NCBI GenBank assembly: GCA_022829145.1
Contig: CM040763.1
Location: 5,080,641-5,144,640 of the forward strand
DNA from: Albula goreensis
Lineage: Eukaryota > Chordata > Actinopteri > Albuliformes > Albulidae
Reading direction: 5' to 3'
DNA: 64,000 nt
Shown in pieces: positions 35,086 through 48,009 of this stretch. Below the pieces are notes generated by a model. The model searched no databases. It was not told the origin of the DNA and saw nothing but the letters and a program-made list of their open reading frames with translations. Numbering within the stretch: position 1 is the stretch's first letter; each line of letters begins with the position of its first letter. A program made the translations under genes and the position numbers.

Positions 35086-35717
35086 GTGTGGAAAACAGAA
35101 AGCAATATTTCCACATGAAAAGGAACAAACACCCCTTTTATGTTTCTGCATTGGTGGAAATTTGCTATTTATATTGATAATTTAATTCAACTTCAGTCAT
35201 TATTTTCTTTAAGTGTTAAGTGTTCATTCAGGTTGAACATATATTGGTAATAAAATGACCAACAAATATTGATTTTACCGATACTTTTTGTTCTGAAGAG
35301 TCAAATCTGAATTTCTTTAAATTTCCTCAATTTACATCCTGGTCGTTTTATATGGGTCAGCAACAGAGTATGTTGTATAATATGAAAAATAAATAATATT
35401 CTGATAATTACAAAGTATGGTACTCCAACCCCAATGGATGTGTGAAGCTGGTAAATGTTTTATCAAGTCTTGAGAATCTATAAAGTGTAATGTTGCGCAT
35501 GGAAGAGGAATATGTGTAGGCTTGGCTTACTAAATCTTTCCTCATTCTGGCCAACAGCTGAAAGTGCTGTACCCTGTCCGACCTCTTAATTTGTATTGAT
35601 TGTCTAAACCCCCACACTTTCCGCTCGCAAATTGGACTTGCACCTGCTCAAGAGGAAGTTCCAAGTCAATATGTGTGCCCATCCTTATGTGTGAGGGTTT
35701 CCTTATGCCATTACACT
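35086..35717. other. Unique noncoding stretch
   Basis: AT-rich; no gene or repeat recognised. Confidence 0.5.
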
Positions 35718-35836
<119 letters not shown>

Positions 35837-36239
35837 ACTAAGCATTCTGTTGCCCTGAGTGTTGTGAACATTGTGAACCGTGGCACTCGTTCAGCCATTG
35901 CAAGTAAACATGTAGAGTGATAATCAGAAATATCTTACAGTTTTCCATTTCAGAAAATGTCTGTATTTCATGATGGCTTTTTTAAAGCAAAGGTCAGCCT
36001 AAGTCTCGTGTGACCCATAAAAAAAACTCCCATAAAATGAAAAATGAAAACTAACATTTATTATGTAAATTTTACTAGATGATTTGAATTAGTTCATAAC
36101 AGCCAAATTATACTAGCCAGCCCCTTCTTACTTTTATGAAGAAGTGCCTTGAGAATAATATTAAGAAAGAACAAAAACAATACAAATGGCCAGACAAATA
36201 AAAATGAAGGTCCTCCCTGTTTGCTACCCACCTTTTATG
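35837..36239. other. Unique AT-rich noncoding stretch
   Basis: Nothing recognised. Confidence 0.5.
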
Positions 36240-36920
36240 TCACATCCTGTTCGGGCCCCACAGTTGTGAATTTAAATGGCTCTTTCAGGATTTTGTTCGC
36301 CCGAGAACAATTTTGTGGCTTTTTTGACCTCCTGAGGGGGTTGTGTTTTTCTTTTTTTCCTTTTTGACCCATTCTGTTCCTCAGCCATCTGGTGTGTTTA
36401 CCACTATTAAATGTGTTGGATCAGGAGGTCGGCTGGAAGGAGCGGAGAGGGCCCTCTCACCAGCGGAACGGGGGGGGGGCAAGGGCAGCGACTGTCCTGA
36501 ATACAGAATTGCACCCCCTTACTGCACCCCCAACATCCGGCACCGAACGGCCGGTATTTATCACACTCAGACAGCGAGGGTCACCCGCCGGCACGGCGGC
36601 CATTCTTATTATTGTTATATTTATTGTTATCACTTCTACAAGTGGGCCAGAACTGGGGATGAGTTTTTTTTTTTCTTTTTCTCTCCTGACTCCCAACCCG
36701 CCCGCCCCCCGCACCCCACCCCCCCACCCTTTTTCCGTGTTTAAAAAAACCCATCAATCTGAAGATGCGCGTATTTATAGAAGCGCATGTTGTACAGCGG
36801 GAACAGGTGATGAATGCTTCCTGAACCTGTTATCCTGAGCTAGCGCCGACAGGTCGTAACTGATGCCTCCCCATAGAGTTCACCGGGACGCCTTAGGTAG
36901 AGGTTAAATCTGCATTTCCA
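36240..36920. promoter_or_regulatory. Candidate regulatory region, interrupted by homopolymers
   Basis: CpG-containing, repeat-poor segments (36,380-36,465; 36,490-36,650; 36,745-36,905) are separated by G-, T- and C-runs. Words include CCGAACGGCCGGTATTTATC near 36,542 and CGCGTATTTATAG at 36,768-36,780. Frames of 133 and 148 codons overlap each other and pass through the homopolymers, so they are not called as genes. Confidence 0.4.
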
Positions 36921-38072
36921 CCCCCCTGCCCTAAAACATTTTATTTGACAGGGAAAGCCATTAAAAGTGAAAGGTTGGGTCATTAATGATCTCGTATTCT
37001 GGGGCTCAACGATTCAGTGGAGAGGTAAAGTAAATTATGAGGCAACATTCATTTATATTGTACTTTATTTATTTTATTGTTTTGGGTTTATTTAGTGCTT
37101 TGTGGATTTATTATGTGCTTACTCTGTTATGTTGGGTAAATAATTGCACGGATTCAAAAACAGACAATGATTTTCTTTAGGGCAAACTTTTGCAAGGGTG
37201 CTTTACCTTAATTCTACATGACCAAAAACATCCTTCCTATATTTACTGATACATTCAGCCATTGCATTAGCCAATGGTAATTGGAACCTTCACTCACAAA
37301 CTTCAGTCGTACATTTATTCTTCCAAGGCAATAAGAACGGTGTAATCAATCATCAACGATGTGATGTTGCGGCAGAAGTGTATGCATTCCAATACTTAAT
37401 TAATGACCATAGTAGGAGGTCAAGTGAATGGTGTTGATGAAACTCAGTTGGGATTTGCCAGTTGAGCTAAACAGATTGACAGGTAACTGAAAAGCATTCA
37501 GGGCAATTTAGCGAATTTCCCCAACCAGGAGTGGATCCTACTGTAGTGAACTTGAGCTCCGTATTGTAGTTCTACTGTACTGTCCTGTGGGCTCTTTATT
37601 GCATGGCTTATACCTGTCTGCTCTCACTTACCACTTTGTTGGATATAGGTAATATTACTAAAAACAACCTCAGCTTAGTTTGGGCAGATCTGAGCCCAAC
37701 ACGGTGATTGAAAGTGGTGTCCAAACACAAACGATGCTGAGATGAGGCGTGTGTACAAACACTGAGAATCTGACCAGCGTCTACGCTGCCACGCCCTGGG
37801 CAAGATCCCTGCTACAGTTAGCACTGTTCCCCTACACCGAGGTAAAACTGTGGTGAAGTATCTAGATGTCTGACCCATGATGGCTGCAGGACTAGTGCAG
37901 CACCGAGGGGGTTCAGCAGAGGAAGCAAAGGGAGCCAGCGCTCATCACTGGAGAAGGATATGGATGTAACCATTATAGCACAGGATGTAATTTGCATAAT
38001 TTATGCAGGAAGTGAGATATCTCTGTATTCTATGTTCATGTAAATAATTAATCATTGACAAGAGAGCGCACA
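36921..38072. other. Unique noncoding stretch
   Basis: Octamer ATTTGCAT at 37990-37997 inside TAATTTGCATAATTTATGCA. No gene recognised. Confidence 0.5.
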
Positions 38073-38157
38073 ATGATGATTATGATGATGATGATGATGA
38101 CGATGATGATCATTATTGTGTGTGTGTGTGTGTGGGGGGTTGTGTGGGTGTGTGTGG
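38073..38157. repeat. (GAT)n followed by (TG)n
   Basis: GAT triplets at 38,073-38,110, then TG repeats with G interruptions to 38,157. Confidence 0.95.
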
Positions 38158-38989
38158 TTCCAAATGTAAAAAGCTGAGATGATGTAGCTTGTCTGTCTAT
38201 GGCATACGCATACAGTGCTATACCGTATTGCCATTGGCCGGTTTGCATGGTTTAGTGATTTTTTTGCCTGTGTTCTGCTATGGCTGCCTGCCAAGAACAC
38301 CACACCTTCCAGTGTGAAGCAGTGATTAAATGGCCCTCCGCACAGTGCCAAAAGGAACAATGCCTTTTGTCCCACACAGTATTCACAGAGCTGAATTCAG
38401 TATACCTACACTGTAATGTATTAGTCTGTTTAGTGTGTGTCATTTTTTTATGGCTGAATGCTTATATAATAGGTCTTTACCGGAGGTTCCCGCAGTTAAA
38501 TAGCTGAAAAATGTCAGACTGTAAGGATTATGCTGGTTAGAATGTGCACAGTGTTTCATCTGTATGGATAGGTCCTGGGGTTGGGGAGCAGTTAGCTGAA
38601 TCTGGGTTTATATTTTAGGTTTTAAATGTATACTTGCCTAACAATACAAATGAATTGTGTGCTACAGTCTATGCTATAGTTTATTTTGTTGTTTTTGGTT
38701 TTGGTCAGTGATTAGAGGGTTATTTATGTTTCTTCATAAGAGAAATTCAGACTACAGTAAGAATAAATCAATATATTTACAATGTCAGCATATTTCATTG
38801 TGACTTATATGTGCTATATTAGTGCAGCATAATATTTGTTTTATCATACAGGGATTTCATTCACTGCCAGCTTCTGCCTGATTTAAAGGCTCTTTGATTG
38901 TTTGTCTGTCTTGGAGTGCTTTAGTCTCAAAACACACCTGAACATACATTCTGTCTAAACACATCCAGTTCTGCCACTTCTGCCTTTGT
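38158..38989. other. Unique noncoding stretch
   Basis: Overlapping short frames on both strands at 38,252-38,507; no family features. Nothing else seen. Confidence 0.5.
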
Positions 38990-39470
38990 TGAGTTTGGAT
39001 TTATATAATCCTTCCAGACAGTATTTTACCAAAACGGAAAGCAATCTCAAAAACTGGGTACCGGGGAACACTCATAAAACAAATTTATTTGATATTTAGA
39101 AAAAAATAACAGCAGCAGTAGCTTAACAAAACCATCACGCATGAAGAAAAATAAACTTTTATCATTTCTACATCCAGCCCGGAATTTTAAGGGCATTCCT
39201 CTCTGGCTTTGTTCCACCAACTAAAACGTGTTCCAGGCAGCGCTGTTCTTAAATCTCTCCTCGAAACACTCATATTAGTCTAAAATATTTATCACCGTGT
39301 CAGAGGAGAGAAGAAGCAAAAATAAGGCCAGATGAATCCCAGAGGTTAAGATGATTAACAAACAGGCCTCTGTCGGTCCCTAATTGCCAATATGTCCATG
39401 CTAAATGGCCCTAGAGTGGTTGGCCAGTAGCCTGCTAGCGCTCGGGTAGTATCAGTTTTCAGGTCAAGCC
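38990..39470. promoter_or_regulatory. Candidate conserved noncoding element
   Basis: Repeat-free block with a FOX-type TAACAAACA at 39356-39364, CTAAAATATTTATCACCG near 39,279 (MEF2-like AT core), CCTAATTGCCAATATG near 39,379 and several CpGs at the right end. No coding frame of note. Confidence 0.45.
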
Positions 39471-39567
39471 AAGCAGTCAGGATAAGCATGCACAGACTCC
39501 ATTATCTCATTACTCCCATCCCATAATCCTGCTGTCGAGGTGCAGGTCACCATTACCTCCCCAAAAA

Positions 39568-39598
39568 GGGTGGTGGTGGTGGTGGTGGTGGGGGGGGT
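39568..39598. repeat. (GGT)n ending in a G-run
   Basis: Seven GGT triplets followed by eight Gs. Confidence 0.95.
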
Positions 39599-41449
39599 GC
39601 GTAAATGTTGCCTTTGCATGAGATGCGCCCACAGCCACCCCCTCCCCCAAAGGGAGCCACCGAACCTAAGGGAGGCACCCCTGAATGCTCTCTCACTCGG
39701 ACACTGAATGCTAATGGACTTCAGCCCTCTGTCATTAGTATTTACAACTGAACCTCTGAGACGTGGACCCGTGGGAAAAGAGGTCATTCAAGACTCTGAA
39801 ACATTCGTGTTTGACCATGACATCAATGCTTGCCAGCATCACAAATTCATTGTAAATTTTAATCTTGTATTTAAAATTACTGCCAACCTATTTTTTTTTT
39901 TTATAAATAGGCTACTCTAATTTTGTCGGTCTAAACTTACTAGTTTGCATTACCCAATACTCAAACTGACTGTAATCAGAATCTCATGAGGAATTTCATT
40001 ATTTTTACTTTAGTTTGTCTGATCAATAAAAGCATCTCCTTTCCCAGGACACACTATCTCTGGTTTCTTTGGCAAGCTACTCGATATTGTTCTGGCCCTT
40101 CTTTATATCACACATTGATTTTCCCACATTGTATTATTCAGCAGTAGGGCTGGGACGTGCCCCTTTTGTCTAATTTTAATAGTATTTGAGGTTTTTTTTC
40201 ACCAGTGTAAAGAGTTACATGTGTAGTATTACTATTTGCATTTTTGCATTTGTAATAATGAATACCTTTATGAATGATAAGCCATAAGTGCACTTGCTAC
40301 TTTTGCATTCAGATTAGTTCAACTGACCAGTCAACTGACTAACTTTCGTAACTCTAAGGTTCATGTTTCTGAAGTTCAACTGTATCACCTAATTCTCACT
40401 TGCCTGGAGTTTTTGTGCAGATTTCCCTTCGCTAGTAGAGGAATGAGATCATAAGAGAGGTCAAAAACAGGGTACCACTCAATACCCTCCCATCCAGCTC
40501 CATTTGCCTGAACACTGGTATAAAAAAATCTCACAGTCTAAATGTATTTAATGAAAGGGGCTTGTCCTTGGCTATACCTCCACTTTTCATTGAGGCCTTT
40601 TGAAAATACTTGAAGAGGGACTATTATTGACATCTGTTGAGTTTTCCCATTTTATTTAAGGGAGAAAAGGTATTTTAGATTCTTTATGTATTCTGGTTAT
40701 GAATAGGATCAAAAGTGGTCTTGATCCAAGAAGACACAAGTCTGAATGATGTTCTCAGTCCTTTTCTTATGCTACTCTTCCACTATGTGGCATGGATTAC
40801 CATTTGCAAGCACCATAAAGCTTGCAACAGGGAGGAAGTCATGTGACCGTTTTCCATCTGGGTTGCTTGAGGTTTATTGATCAGGGTATGGCTTAAAGCC
40901 TTTTACAGTGGACTCTCAGGGAATTCATTTCAATGCCATGACTGAACAGTTTGTTCAAAGCAGTGGGCAGCTCATTTCTGACATAATGCACCCTAGGTGG
41001 CTCCCATTTTCAGTGTATCCCACATTGCATGTGTCCTTTTAGGTTTTTGTTGACGTGTTTGAGGCTCCCATCTGCAACTGTTTATGCTGCACACGTTTCA
41101 TGCAGAGGCCGGTTAATGTTATTATATAAATCCCAATCATGTGGTAAATACTTCATATAATCTTAAAATATTACAATCAGATGGGGTCTTATTTGTTCCA
41201 TCCATTACATTTTATTCCTCTGCAATTTCTTATGCTGTCAGGTCACCATCTACCACATTATCTTACAAGATAATTGTGCAGCGCTCAAAATTTTTTGACA
41301 TTGTTTTTTCATTACAAAACTTGAAAAATTGCATAAGCATGCCCCTTCCCTCAAACCACACCCCCTAAAAGCCAAACCCCCCCCCTTCCCCAACCCCCAA
41401 CACCGCAAAAACACCAAACCAAAAGTAAGGGAATTTATCAATTACTCAA
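39599..41449. other. Unique noncoding stretch
   Basis: Octamer ATTTGCAT at 40234-40241; C-runs near 41,378-41,400. No gene recognised. Confidence 0.5.
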
Positions 41450-41645
41450 TACTTTGGATGAGCGGAATCTCATGTGAGCCATTATGACATCACCAACTGA
41501 GCCTCAGAGATCTCTGCCACCAATTTGCTCCGACTGGCTTTTCCTGAATGTAATAATGGCAGTCCATTAAAGGACATGGGGAGTCTGAAGAATAAGGTGG
41601 CCCAGAGAAATTATACTGTAATTAAGGAATGTTCTATGGCTCAGC
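41450..41645. promoter_or_regulatory. Candidate noncoding element
   Basis: Repeat-free, with CATTATGACATCACC at 41,480-41,494, GTAATAATGGCAGTCCATTAAAG near 41,550 (shown here only as adjacent TAAT and CATTA words) and CTGTAATTAAGG near 41,618. Confidence 0.4.
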
Positions 41646-42659
41646 TATCACAGCTGCTGCCCCCCTCCCTCCACATCACCTTTATCTGATAGTCTGGTGT
41701 AGTTCTGTCTTACAATTTTGTCCCTTGATTGACTGGGTGAACCTATAATTATTCCGGCTGTAATTTGATTAAAAACTGTGCTATTTAGGTCAACTGTACA
41801 GGTGAACAGAAGCACACATTTCCCATTTGAGGAAAACATTGAAAGTGCTTGCGGTGTAAAATGTGGTGGTATGGGCTATTAGAATGATTTCTACCTTCAC
41901 GTCATAATAATTTAGGAGAAAGCCACCAACACATTTTTATTCACTTTAAACAGCACAGCCCAATTTATCAAATTTAAAGCATAAAACTGAAAAAACTGGG
42001 ACAAAACATTTCTTCACAAAAAAATACAAAAGCCAAAGAATTATTTGAAAAGTATAACAATGTTCGGTTTACACAGAGTGATTATTTTGCTCTTTCTGTT
42101 CTGTAGTGTTTTGAGATTATGGCTCAGTCTGTCTGGTCACGTTCTATAGATAGCCCTGAGGGTCCAGCCGCTGTCCTGCCATGATGATGCCCTTCGGCCT
42201 GAGCTGAGTGGCTGGCCCTGTAGCCGTTTGGGGTCCTTCAGCTCTCCGCTCTCACTGGGTCCATCGTTCCAGGACATCCTCCATTGAAGGCCAGCTTGAT
42301 TATTAGTTCTCTGACCGAAACCAATGACTCTACCTCAGGCTTACTCTGAATTTCCTGTTGCATGTATTGATGTGAAGACCTTTGTTTCTGATGTAGGTGA
42401 ATTCCTGCCACCTACACTGTGCCTTGCTTACAGCGAAGGTCTTATGGAAAGGCTGTGGCCTGGCATTATCCTTGAAATAAATTCATTTGATTGTTATGTT
42501 TCCCTACAAGTATGTTTTCAAATATATCATTGATTTCCTCATATGTAATTATTTTTTTTTTTTTTTTTTAATATTAGTTACGCAAATACAGGAAAATGAA
42601 ATCTCCTCTTAACATGTCAATGTGTAGGAACTGAAGTGGATGTAATCATGAAAACAGTA
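41646..42659. other. Unique noncoding stretch
   Basis: A T-run at 42,552-42,569. 42,110-42,310 is GC-richer but shows no exon. The 69-codon plus frame is unremarkable. Confidence 0.45.
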
Positions 42660-42850
42660 CCATGTTTGAGCACCTCCAGGTCACACGGTTCTCTGGCGTG
42701 TTACTGGGATTCGGAGAGAGAAACACCCAAGGCCTCCTCACACTTTGCTGCGCACTGATTCCCATTATTGTGCATGTCTGTATAAAGTCTAAAGAATTAA
42801 TCCTTTTCATAATCACTACATTAGCATCTAAGTTGCTGTATCTCCGGTAT
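42660..42850. promoter_or_regulatory. Weak candidate noncoding element
   Basis: Repeat-free start of a 102-codon plus frame with no domain. CCCATTATTGTGCATG near 42,761 and AAAGAATTAATCC near 42,790 are SOX- and homeodomain-like words. Confidence 0.3.
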
Positions 42851-42995
42851 CCATGTATCCCCTCATCAAAAGCTTATTTAAGAATACCGGGCACTTCCTC
42901 AAGGCTATATGATAGCTACCCTGTTCAGCGAGGTTGCAGCTCCATATTCGGTCCACAGGGTCTGCTATAGACCTGAACTTTAGATCTTTATAATG

Positions 42996-43312
42996 CCCAT
43001 TGGGTAGCCTTGGGTTGTCAGACTCATTACTGTAAGACGGGCTAATTTCTCATTCCGCTACGGTTTAATTCTCCCCTATGTCCGGGGATGTGCTTTGCCC
43101 AGTGAACCCAATGGTCGTTTGTAACTTCTGACAAATCCCAAAATAGAATAGGTGCATGAAATAGTAAAGGGCCTAGGCCAAACAAATCTACACTCAAAAA
43201 TCCACGGGCGCTAACAGGCTAGCAGGAAGCCCTACGTTAGTAAAAGTTAACAACGTTTTTCCAGACACTCTATACGAGACCGAGTGTCTGGGAGTTGAGG
43301 CTACCCATTGAG
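42996..43312. mobile_element. Inverted-repeat element with a perfect internal hairpin
   Basis: The left end CCATTGGGTAGCCT..GTCAGACT (42,998-43,024) and the right end AGTGTCTGG..AGGCTACCCATTG (43,284-43,310) are imperfect inverted copies. CCAGACACTC (43,261-43,270) and GAGTGTCTGG (43,282-43,291) form a perfect 10-bp stem with an 11-nt loop. CpG content is higher than the surroundings. A MITE or part of an LTR is plausible; no family or target duplication identified. Confidence 0.4.
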
Positions 43313-44005
43313 AAACAAATTACGCCTGGGTTCTTCAGTAATGTCAGCAGACGTAGAGAAACTTTACAGAAGACTTAGCCTACCACAGAGCCTAAGAACA
43401 TTTAGCCAGTCTATCCTGCAATGTATAACTGCCCAGGTTTGATATGCTGGAGACAGGGGAAATAAATTAATGTTCTGCATAGTTAGAGCATCTCACTGTG
43501 CATTTATCACAAAAAAAATATTGATTAACTTTTCTTTTTGATACAAACGGAAAAGAAAATCTTGCTGCTTGGTGACACTGAAGGCATGAATGAGTTCACC
43601 ATGCAGATATGTTTAATTACTGAGCATTTAAATAAAGGGCCACAAGATTACTCTTCATAAATTATGGTTCAGTGTAATAATGAAGTTTCCTCTATTACTG
43701 TCATTGGATGTCATGTGTGTGTGTTATTTCCCTGTGAATAATGTTTTCAGAGCCATATATTACACACAGAGGGTACAGCTATGAAAACTGACCTTAAACT
43801 TTTTGTAAGGGAAATATATTAGAAATGGAATTATGAACTGTCAGAGAAAGTGATAAGTCATTTCTTTTTCCCTTGCGGGCATTACTGCCCTTTTGCTGCT
43901 TGTGGAGACTTTGTTCTCTAATATTAGAAGATATTAAAGCAAGAATTATTTTCTGACATTTAAATGTTATTGCTTTCAACAAAGAAAAGTGTTTTTTTTC
44001 TCTCA
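43313..44005. other. Unique noncoding stretch
   Basis: 43,590-43,700 is a repeat-free AT block that could be regulatory. The Lys-rich minus frames starting beyond 44,000 come from T-runs. No gene recognised. Confidence 0.45.
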
Positions 44006-44069
44006 TTTTTTTTTTTTTTTTTGGGGGTAACGGGGTAAGGGGGCCTGAAGGCAGGCACAGATGGCCTTG

Positions 44070-44100
<31 letters not shown>
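44006..44100. repeat. Two long T-runs
   Basis: T-run at about 44,006-44,022 and a 29-bp T-run at 44,072-44,100, with G-rich DNA between them. Minus frames translate them as poly-Lys. Confidence 0.95.
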
Positions 44101-44219
44101 GTTTCAGGGAAAGCCACAGTCTGATCCCCACTTTGTTCTTAAAAAAAAACATTTTAAAATCTGTCCTACTGTAAAAACATAAATAATGAAATGGTACATG
44201 CAGAGAATGTGGTGAAAAT

Positions 44220-44495
44220 TTTATAACCTTTGTCTTTTTAATGTGGCTCCACACTCTGCATGGCCACCTGCGTGGCGTTTCAGCGGAATTCCCAGGATGC
44301 AACATTCCAAATGGAAATCTGGCTCCACCATGCTGTGCTGGGGTTTGGGGACACCATCCTTTTCAGCTGTCCTATATTTGCATGCGGAATCCCAGCTGCT
44401 GAGAAATGCTCTCCGCGCTATTGGAAATGTAAAGTAGCTGGATGCAGAGCAGGCTGTCCATTTGCAACATATCGGATCCAATAAAGAGAGAGAAA
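44220..44495. promoter_or_regulatory. Candidate enhancer with octamer and TEAD-type sites
   Basis: Repeat-free block between homopolymer-rich flanks. It holds a perfect octamer ATTTGCAT at 44376-44383, a TEAD/MCAT-type ACATTCCA at 44302-44309, a palindromic GGAATTCC at 44285-44292 and another GGAAT at 44386-44390. Open frames exist on both strands simultaneously. Known biology: POU and TEAD factors bind these words; function here is inferred. Confidence 0.5.
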
Positions 44496-45804
44496 AAAAC
44501 GCAGATGTTCAGCATAGGGTGGCTGGGTTTCTTTAAAAAAAAATAAATAAATAAATAGTGAGCAAGATCCAAAAACCTGTAAGTTACACTCAAAAAATCG
44601 CAGGGTTTTTGCTATGACGGCACAGTGAAACTTTGTCCTGCTGTAGGTAAATCTGCAGTAGTTTTCAGTAGTTTGGACAGATTTTGATTACCAATGCTGC
44701 AGTGATTCAGAGACGTTTGTATCACTGACACTGCATTTCATTCTATCATCAATTAGTGAAGTCATTATCTAGTTCAACTAGATAACTCCAAAGGCTAGCA
44801 TCACATACACACTTCACTTGCTAAACAGGCTATCTGTCCAAACTGGTTTTAGATGTAGTCGTGTTGTACTCATCAGCCTCACTGTCTAGTTGGATATAAT
44901 TTCGTTTAAAAGACCTTTCCATATATCATTAGCTCTACAACCCATTATTGCTGTGGTCTTTTTAGGTATTGAGAATCAGATTTACTTACCCAACCAGCGG
45001 AGTGTATTACACGCCTCAGAATGAGAACATCTTTAAACATACAACTTATCAAGATTAAATACCAGATAATACAAAACCACAGCATCTCAAATGTTAGCGA
45101 CTCTGCACTCATGTTTATCAAAATGACGTTTTGTTTTTTTTTATCAAACTCTTGAACAAGCAGCAGTGCAGAGGGACTGCTTTATTTTCTTTCTTTTTTT
45201 CTGTAAGATATAATACATGTTTACTTTTCATTTCAGCTTGATCTCTCCACCACGAGTCACATTTGTAAGGATGTGTTAGAGAGGAATATTTTCCTGCAGT
45301 CTCTCTCTCCTGACCTACTGTAAGCCTTGACAGGAGGCCATTTTGTCTCTCTTTGTGGCTGTCAAAAGTTTTCTTTTTTTTTGAGCATCTATTCGCGCAG
45401 TATGTGACATGGTGGTCCTTGCATGTTCAGCAGTGCGTAAAATTTCATAGATCCCGACAGCAGGGCTCTGTACCTGCAGTCTGTGACAGCATCCAACTGC
45501 TTCATAGTTCATGACAGTGCTTTCACACCAGCTACTGAGTATTTCGCAGCGCATACTGATTCTGACTCTTTGTCTCTATGGAACCCAGAGGTAACTGTCA
45601 GACGCAGTCTTTTGTGCCAGTGTTGGCATAGGGACAACTGGATCGCCTGCTAACAGAAACGCCGCTGGGACGCGCACCGTACCAGCGGAGTCAGATCCAT
45701 AAACTCAACGGAGTCATTTCAGAAATGTGGGGAATTTAGAATGTACTGTTTGTGTTGCTTGTGTTTTTGAATCCATCTCATAGTTTTCAAGTCCGATTCT
45801 GTAC
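44496..45804. other. Unique noncoding stretch
   Basis: A-run plus AAAT repeats near 44,535-44,557. 45,300-45,560 is repeat-free. No gene recognised. Confidence 0.45.
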
Positions 45805-45964
<160 letters not shown>

Positions 45965-46649
45965 GTGCATGTGTGTGTGAAAAGTGTGCATGCATTTATT
46001 ACATTCAGTTTCAGGAAAAACGACTTTATCACACATTCCGTAAACATGCATGTTTTTATACAGATACTTTTGTGTGGTGCACGTGTGACCTGCCATGGGT
46101 GAATGAAGAGTGGTGAGTGGATACTGCAGAAATGCGTGATAAATACAGTACAATGTTATCATACATTTTTCAGAGGTGTGTCATGTAGTGCTGTGTTTTT
46201 TCCCTTGTCACCTCTCCCTGGGGATAATATTGGGTGGCATGTTCAGAGATTGTATACTAGCCCTATGTATAAAGCTCCGTACTTCCCAAACAGCCAGACA
46301 CAGAGCAGAGCTCTTTGTGTTAGCCGGCAGCCATACCAATACATATTCTTCTGATGTGCTAATGTGTTGGGTAAGCCAGGTTAGCATCCAGTGCTCATGG
46401 AGAATGAACTGCACTGTAGAAAGTGCCATTCTTAGAATGAGATGCTAAACACTTGATCATAGTTACCAACTGACTGTAGACCCACTTGGCTGCCCCCACC
46501 TTTTAAAAAGATGTTTTTTTTCTGCCATTATGGTTCTCAATACGCATTGTGCTTTAGCCTGACCTTTTTCAAGACCAGTTTCAGAAAATGATATTTTGAA
46601 ATAGTGATGTTTGGCTCCTGGTAAGTTTTCCACCTTGGTGCAATATCAG
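45965..46649. other. Noncoding stretch, right part possibly an old dispersed repeat
   Basis: AGTGCCATTCTTAGAATGAGATGCTAAAC at 46,420-46,448 (two adjoining words, GTGCCATTCTTAGAATGAGA and TGCTAAAC) resembles a fish repeat with GTGCCATCTTTCGGATGAGA and CGTTAAAC. Overlapping frames on both strands at 46,103-46,448 are therefore not trusted as genes. Confidence 0.35.
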
Positions 46650-47065
46650 TGAGCGAACATTTCAGCCTCAGCTCCCAGATCAGCGAGGGGCTCTGTATTC
46701 TGCATCAGCCGAGGCTAACCCACGGCCCAAAACATTAGGGAAACTCAGCTGCAGCTTCTCAACACCGATATATATTCACCGGCCTCAGCTCCATTCAGCC
46801 TTGTCGTCCACATTGGACTGTCATAGCACAGTTTCCAATTATTATTTTTTTTTTTCCCCCAAGCTTTTGTTTTAGTTGTATCGCTCGGTGGAACTGAACT
46901 CCATTACTCTGGCTTTGTCAGTGGGAGATCTGGGAGAGAGAGGGAGCTGCTCGGAGTCTGTATGTCAGCCTCTTCTTCTAATGAGAAGCAAGGATCGAAC
47001 ACCAGACTGCAGAGTTTGACAAAGCTTCCCATCGAGTCGAGGCTCCCTCACTCCAGCGTTGGCTT
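46650..47065. promoter_or_regulatory. Candidate noncoding element
   Basis: Mostly repeat-free, GC-balanced, with TCCAATTATTATT near 46,831 before a T-run and several CpGs to its right. It ends at a 16-bp C-run. No exon recognised. Confidence 0.4.
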
Positions 47066-47081
47066 GCTGGCGGTTTCAATA

Positions 47082-47145
47082 CCCCCCCCCCCCCCCCGCC
47101 ACCCTCACCCCCCGGCCCCCACCCCACGCACCCTCCCTCCCCCTG
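47082..47145. repeat. C-rich tract with a C16 run
   Basis: C16 at 47,082-47,097 followed by C-rich DNA; the minus strand has quadruplex potential. Pro/Gly-rich frames here are artefacts. Confidence 0.9.
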
Positions 47146-47369
47146 TGAAATTTTCGCAAAATTCCCTGTCGGAAAAACGTTCCGATTTCTTGTCAATCTC
47201 TTGTCTTAAAGAAAATAATTTAGAAAAAAAAAAAAAAAAACTTTCCCCCTCTTACGGAGACTCATGTTTAATTCAGTTTTATGTCCCTGTTTGAAATTCT
47301 ACAGAAATGCTGTGGTGACTGAATTATAGGTGTGATCGAGTTAGCCCGTTTAGGAGTCAAGTGACTTAA

Positions 47370-47930
47370 TGAAAATTAATGACCATCACTTGAGATACCA
47401 GTAAAAACCCCATGCAGCACACCTGAAAGGATAAAGGTGGCCCAGGAACAGTGACTCAACGGTCTATGCTCCCTCCAGCCTGCACAATCTGTATTTCTGC
47501 AGAGGCTAGAGCCTGCACTCAAATGATATAGGTGGGGAACAAACAAGCAGGAAAACAAACTAATAAGAGTCACAGTCTGGGAGCGCTCTTCTCTCAGAGG
47601 TGAAGCACTGCATTCTGGATGGAGGAAGTGCGAAAATAAAGGCCACATTCCTGCAGCCCAGAGATAGAGAGGGACGGTGACCAGTGCTGGCTGAGAAAGC
47701 AAACTGCGAGTCTCCCTCTTTGACGTGGCCGTGCAGAAAATATTGCCATCCTTCTTCATACGGGCATGGACAGAGGCGTCTCCCGGCAACATACGATGAC
47801 TCATACTTCCTGTCCAGGGGTGAGGATCTTTCGATTGGCAGATACCAGGTCTCATTACTAGGAAAAACCATGCAGCTGATAGCAGCAGGGCCTTCTGAGC
47901 TTGTATTCTATAGGCCAATTCTTTTATAGT
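47370..47930. other. Stop-poor block with the longest open frame of the window (not called as a gene)
   Basis: A 180-codon frame runs on the minus strand (47,376-47,918), overlapped by a 103-codon minus frame and an 81-codon plus frame. The protein has scattered Cys, His and Trp and no domain, signal peptide or repeat that I recognise. Openness in several frames, together with moderate GC, points to chance or to a regulatory block. Confidence 0.4.
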
Positions 47931-48009
47931 TTGGTCAAATTTTAGTGTGCATGATTGTGATGGAATTCACTGAACAAGACCAAAAATTACAAAAAAACCT
48001 CAGTGACAA

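Noticed and set aside
36343-36838. 133- and 148-codon overlapping ORFs
   Set aside because: They cross G-, T- and C-runs and overlap in different frames; no family resemblance.
42780-43450. Solo LTR
   Set aside because: TATA-like and CpG features exist, but no TG..CA ends, target duplication or second LTR could be established; only the inner inverted-repeat unit is reported.
47376-47918. 180-codon minus-strand ORF, the longest in the window
   Set aside because: No domain, signal peptide or splice context; other frames on both strands are open in the same place, so the region is stop-poor.
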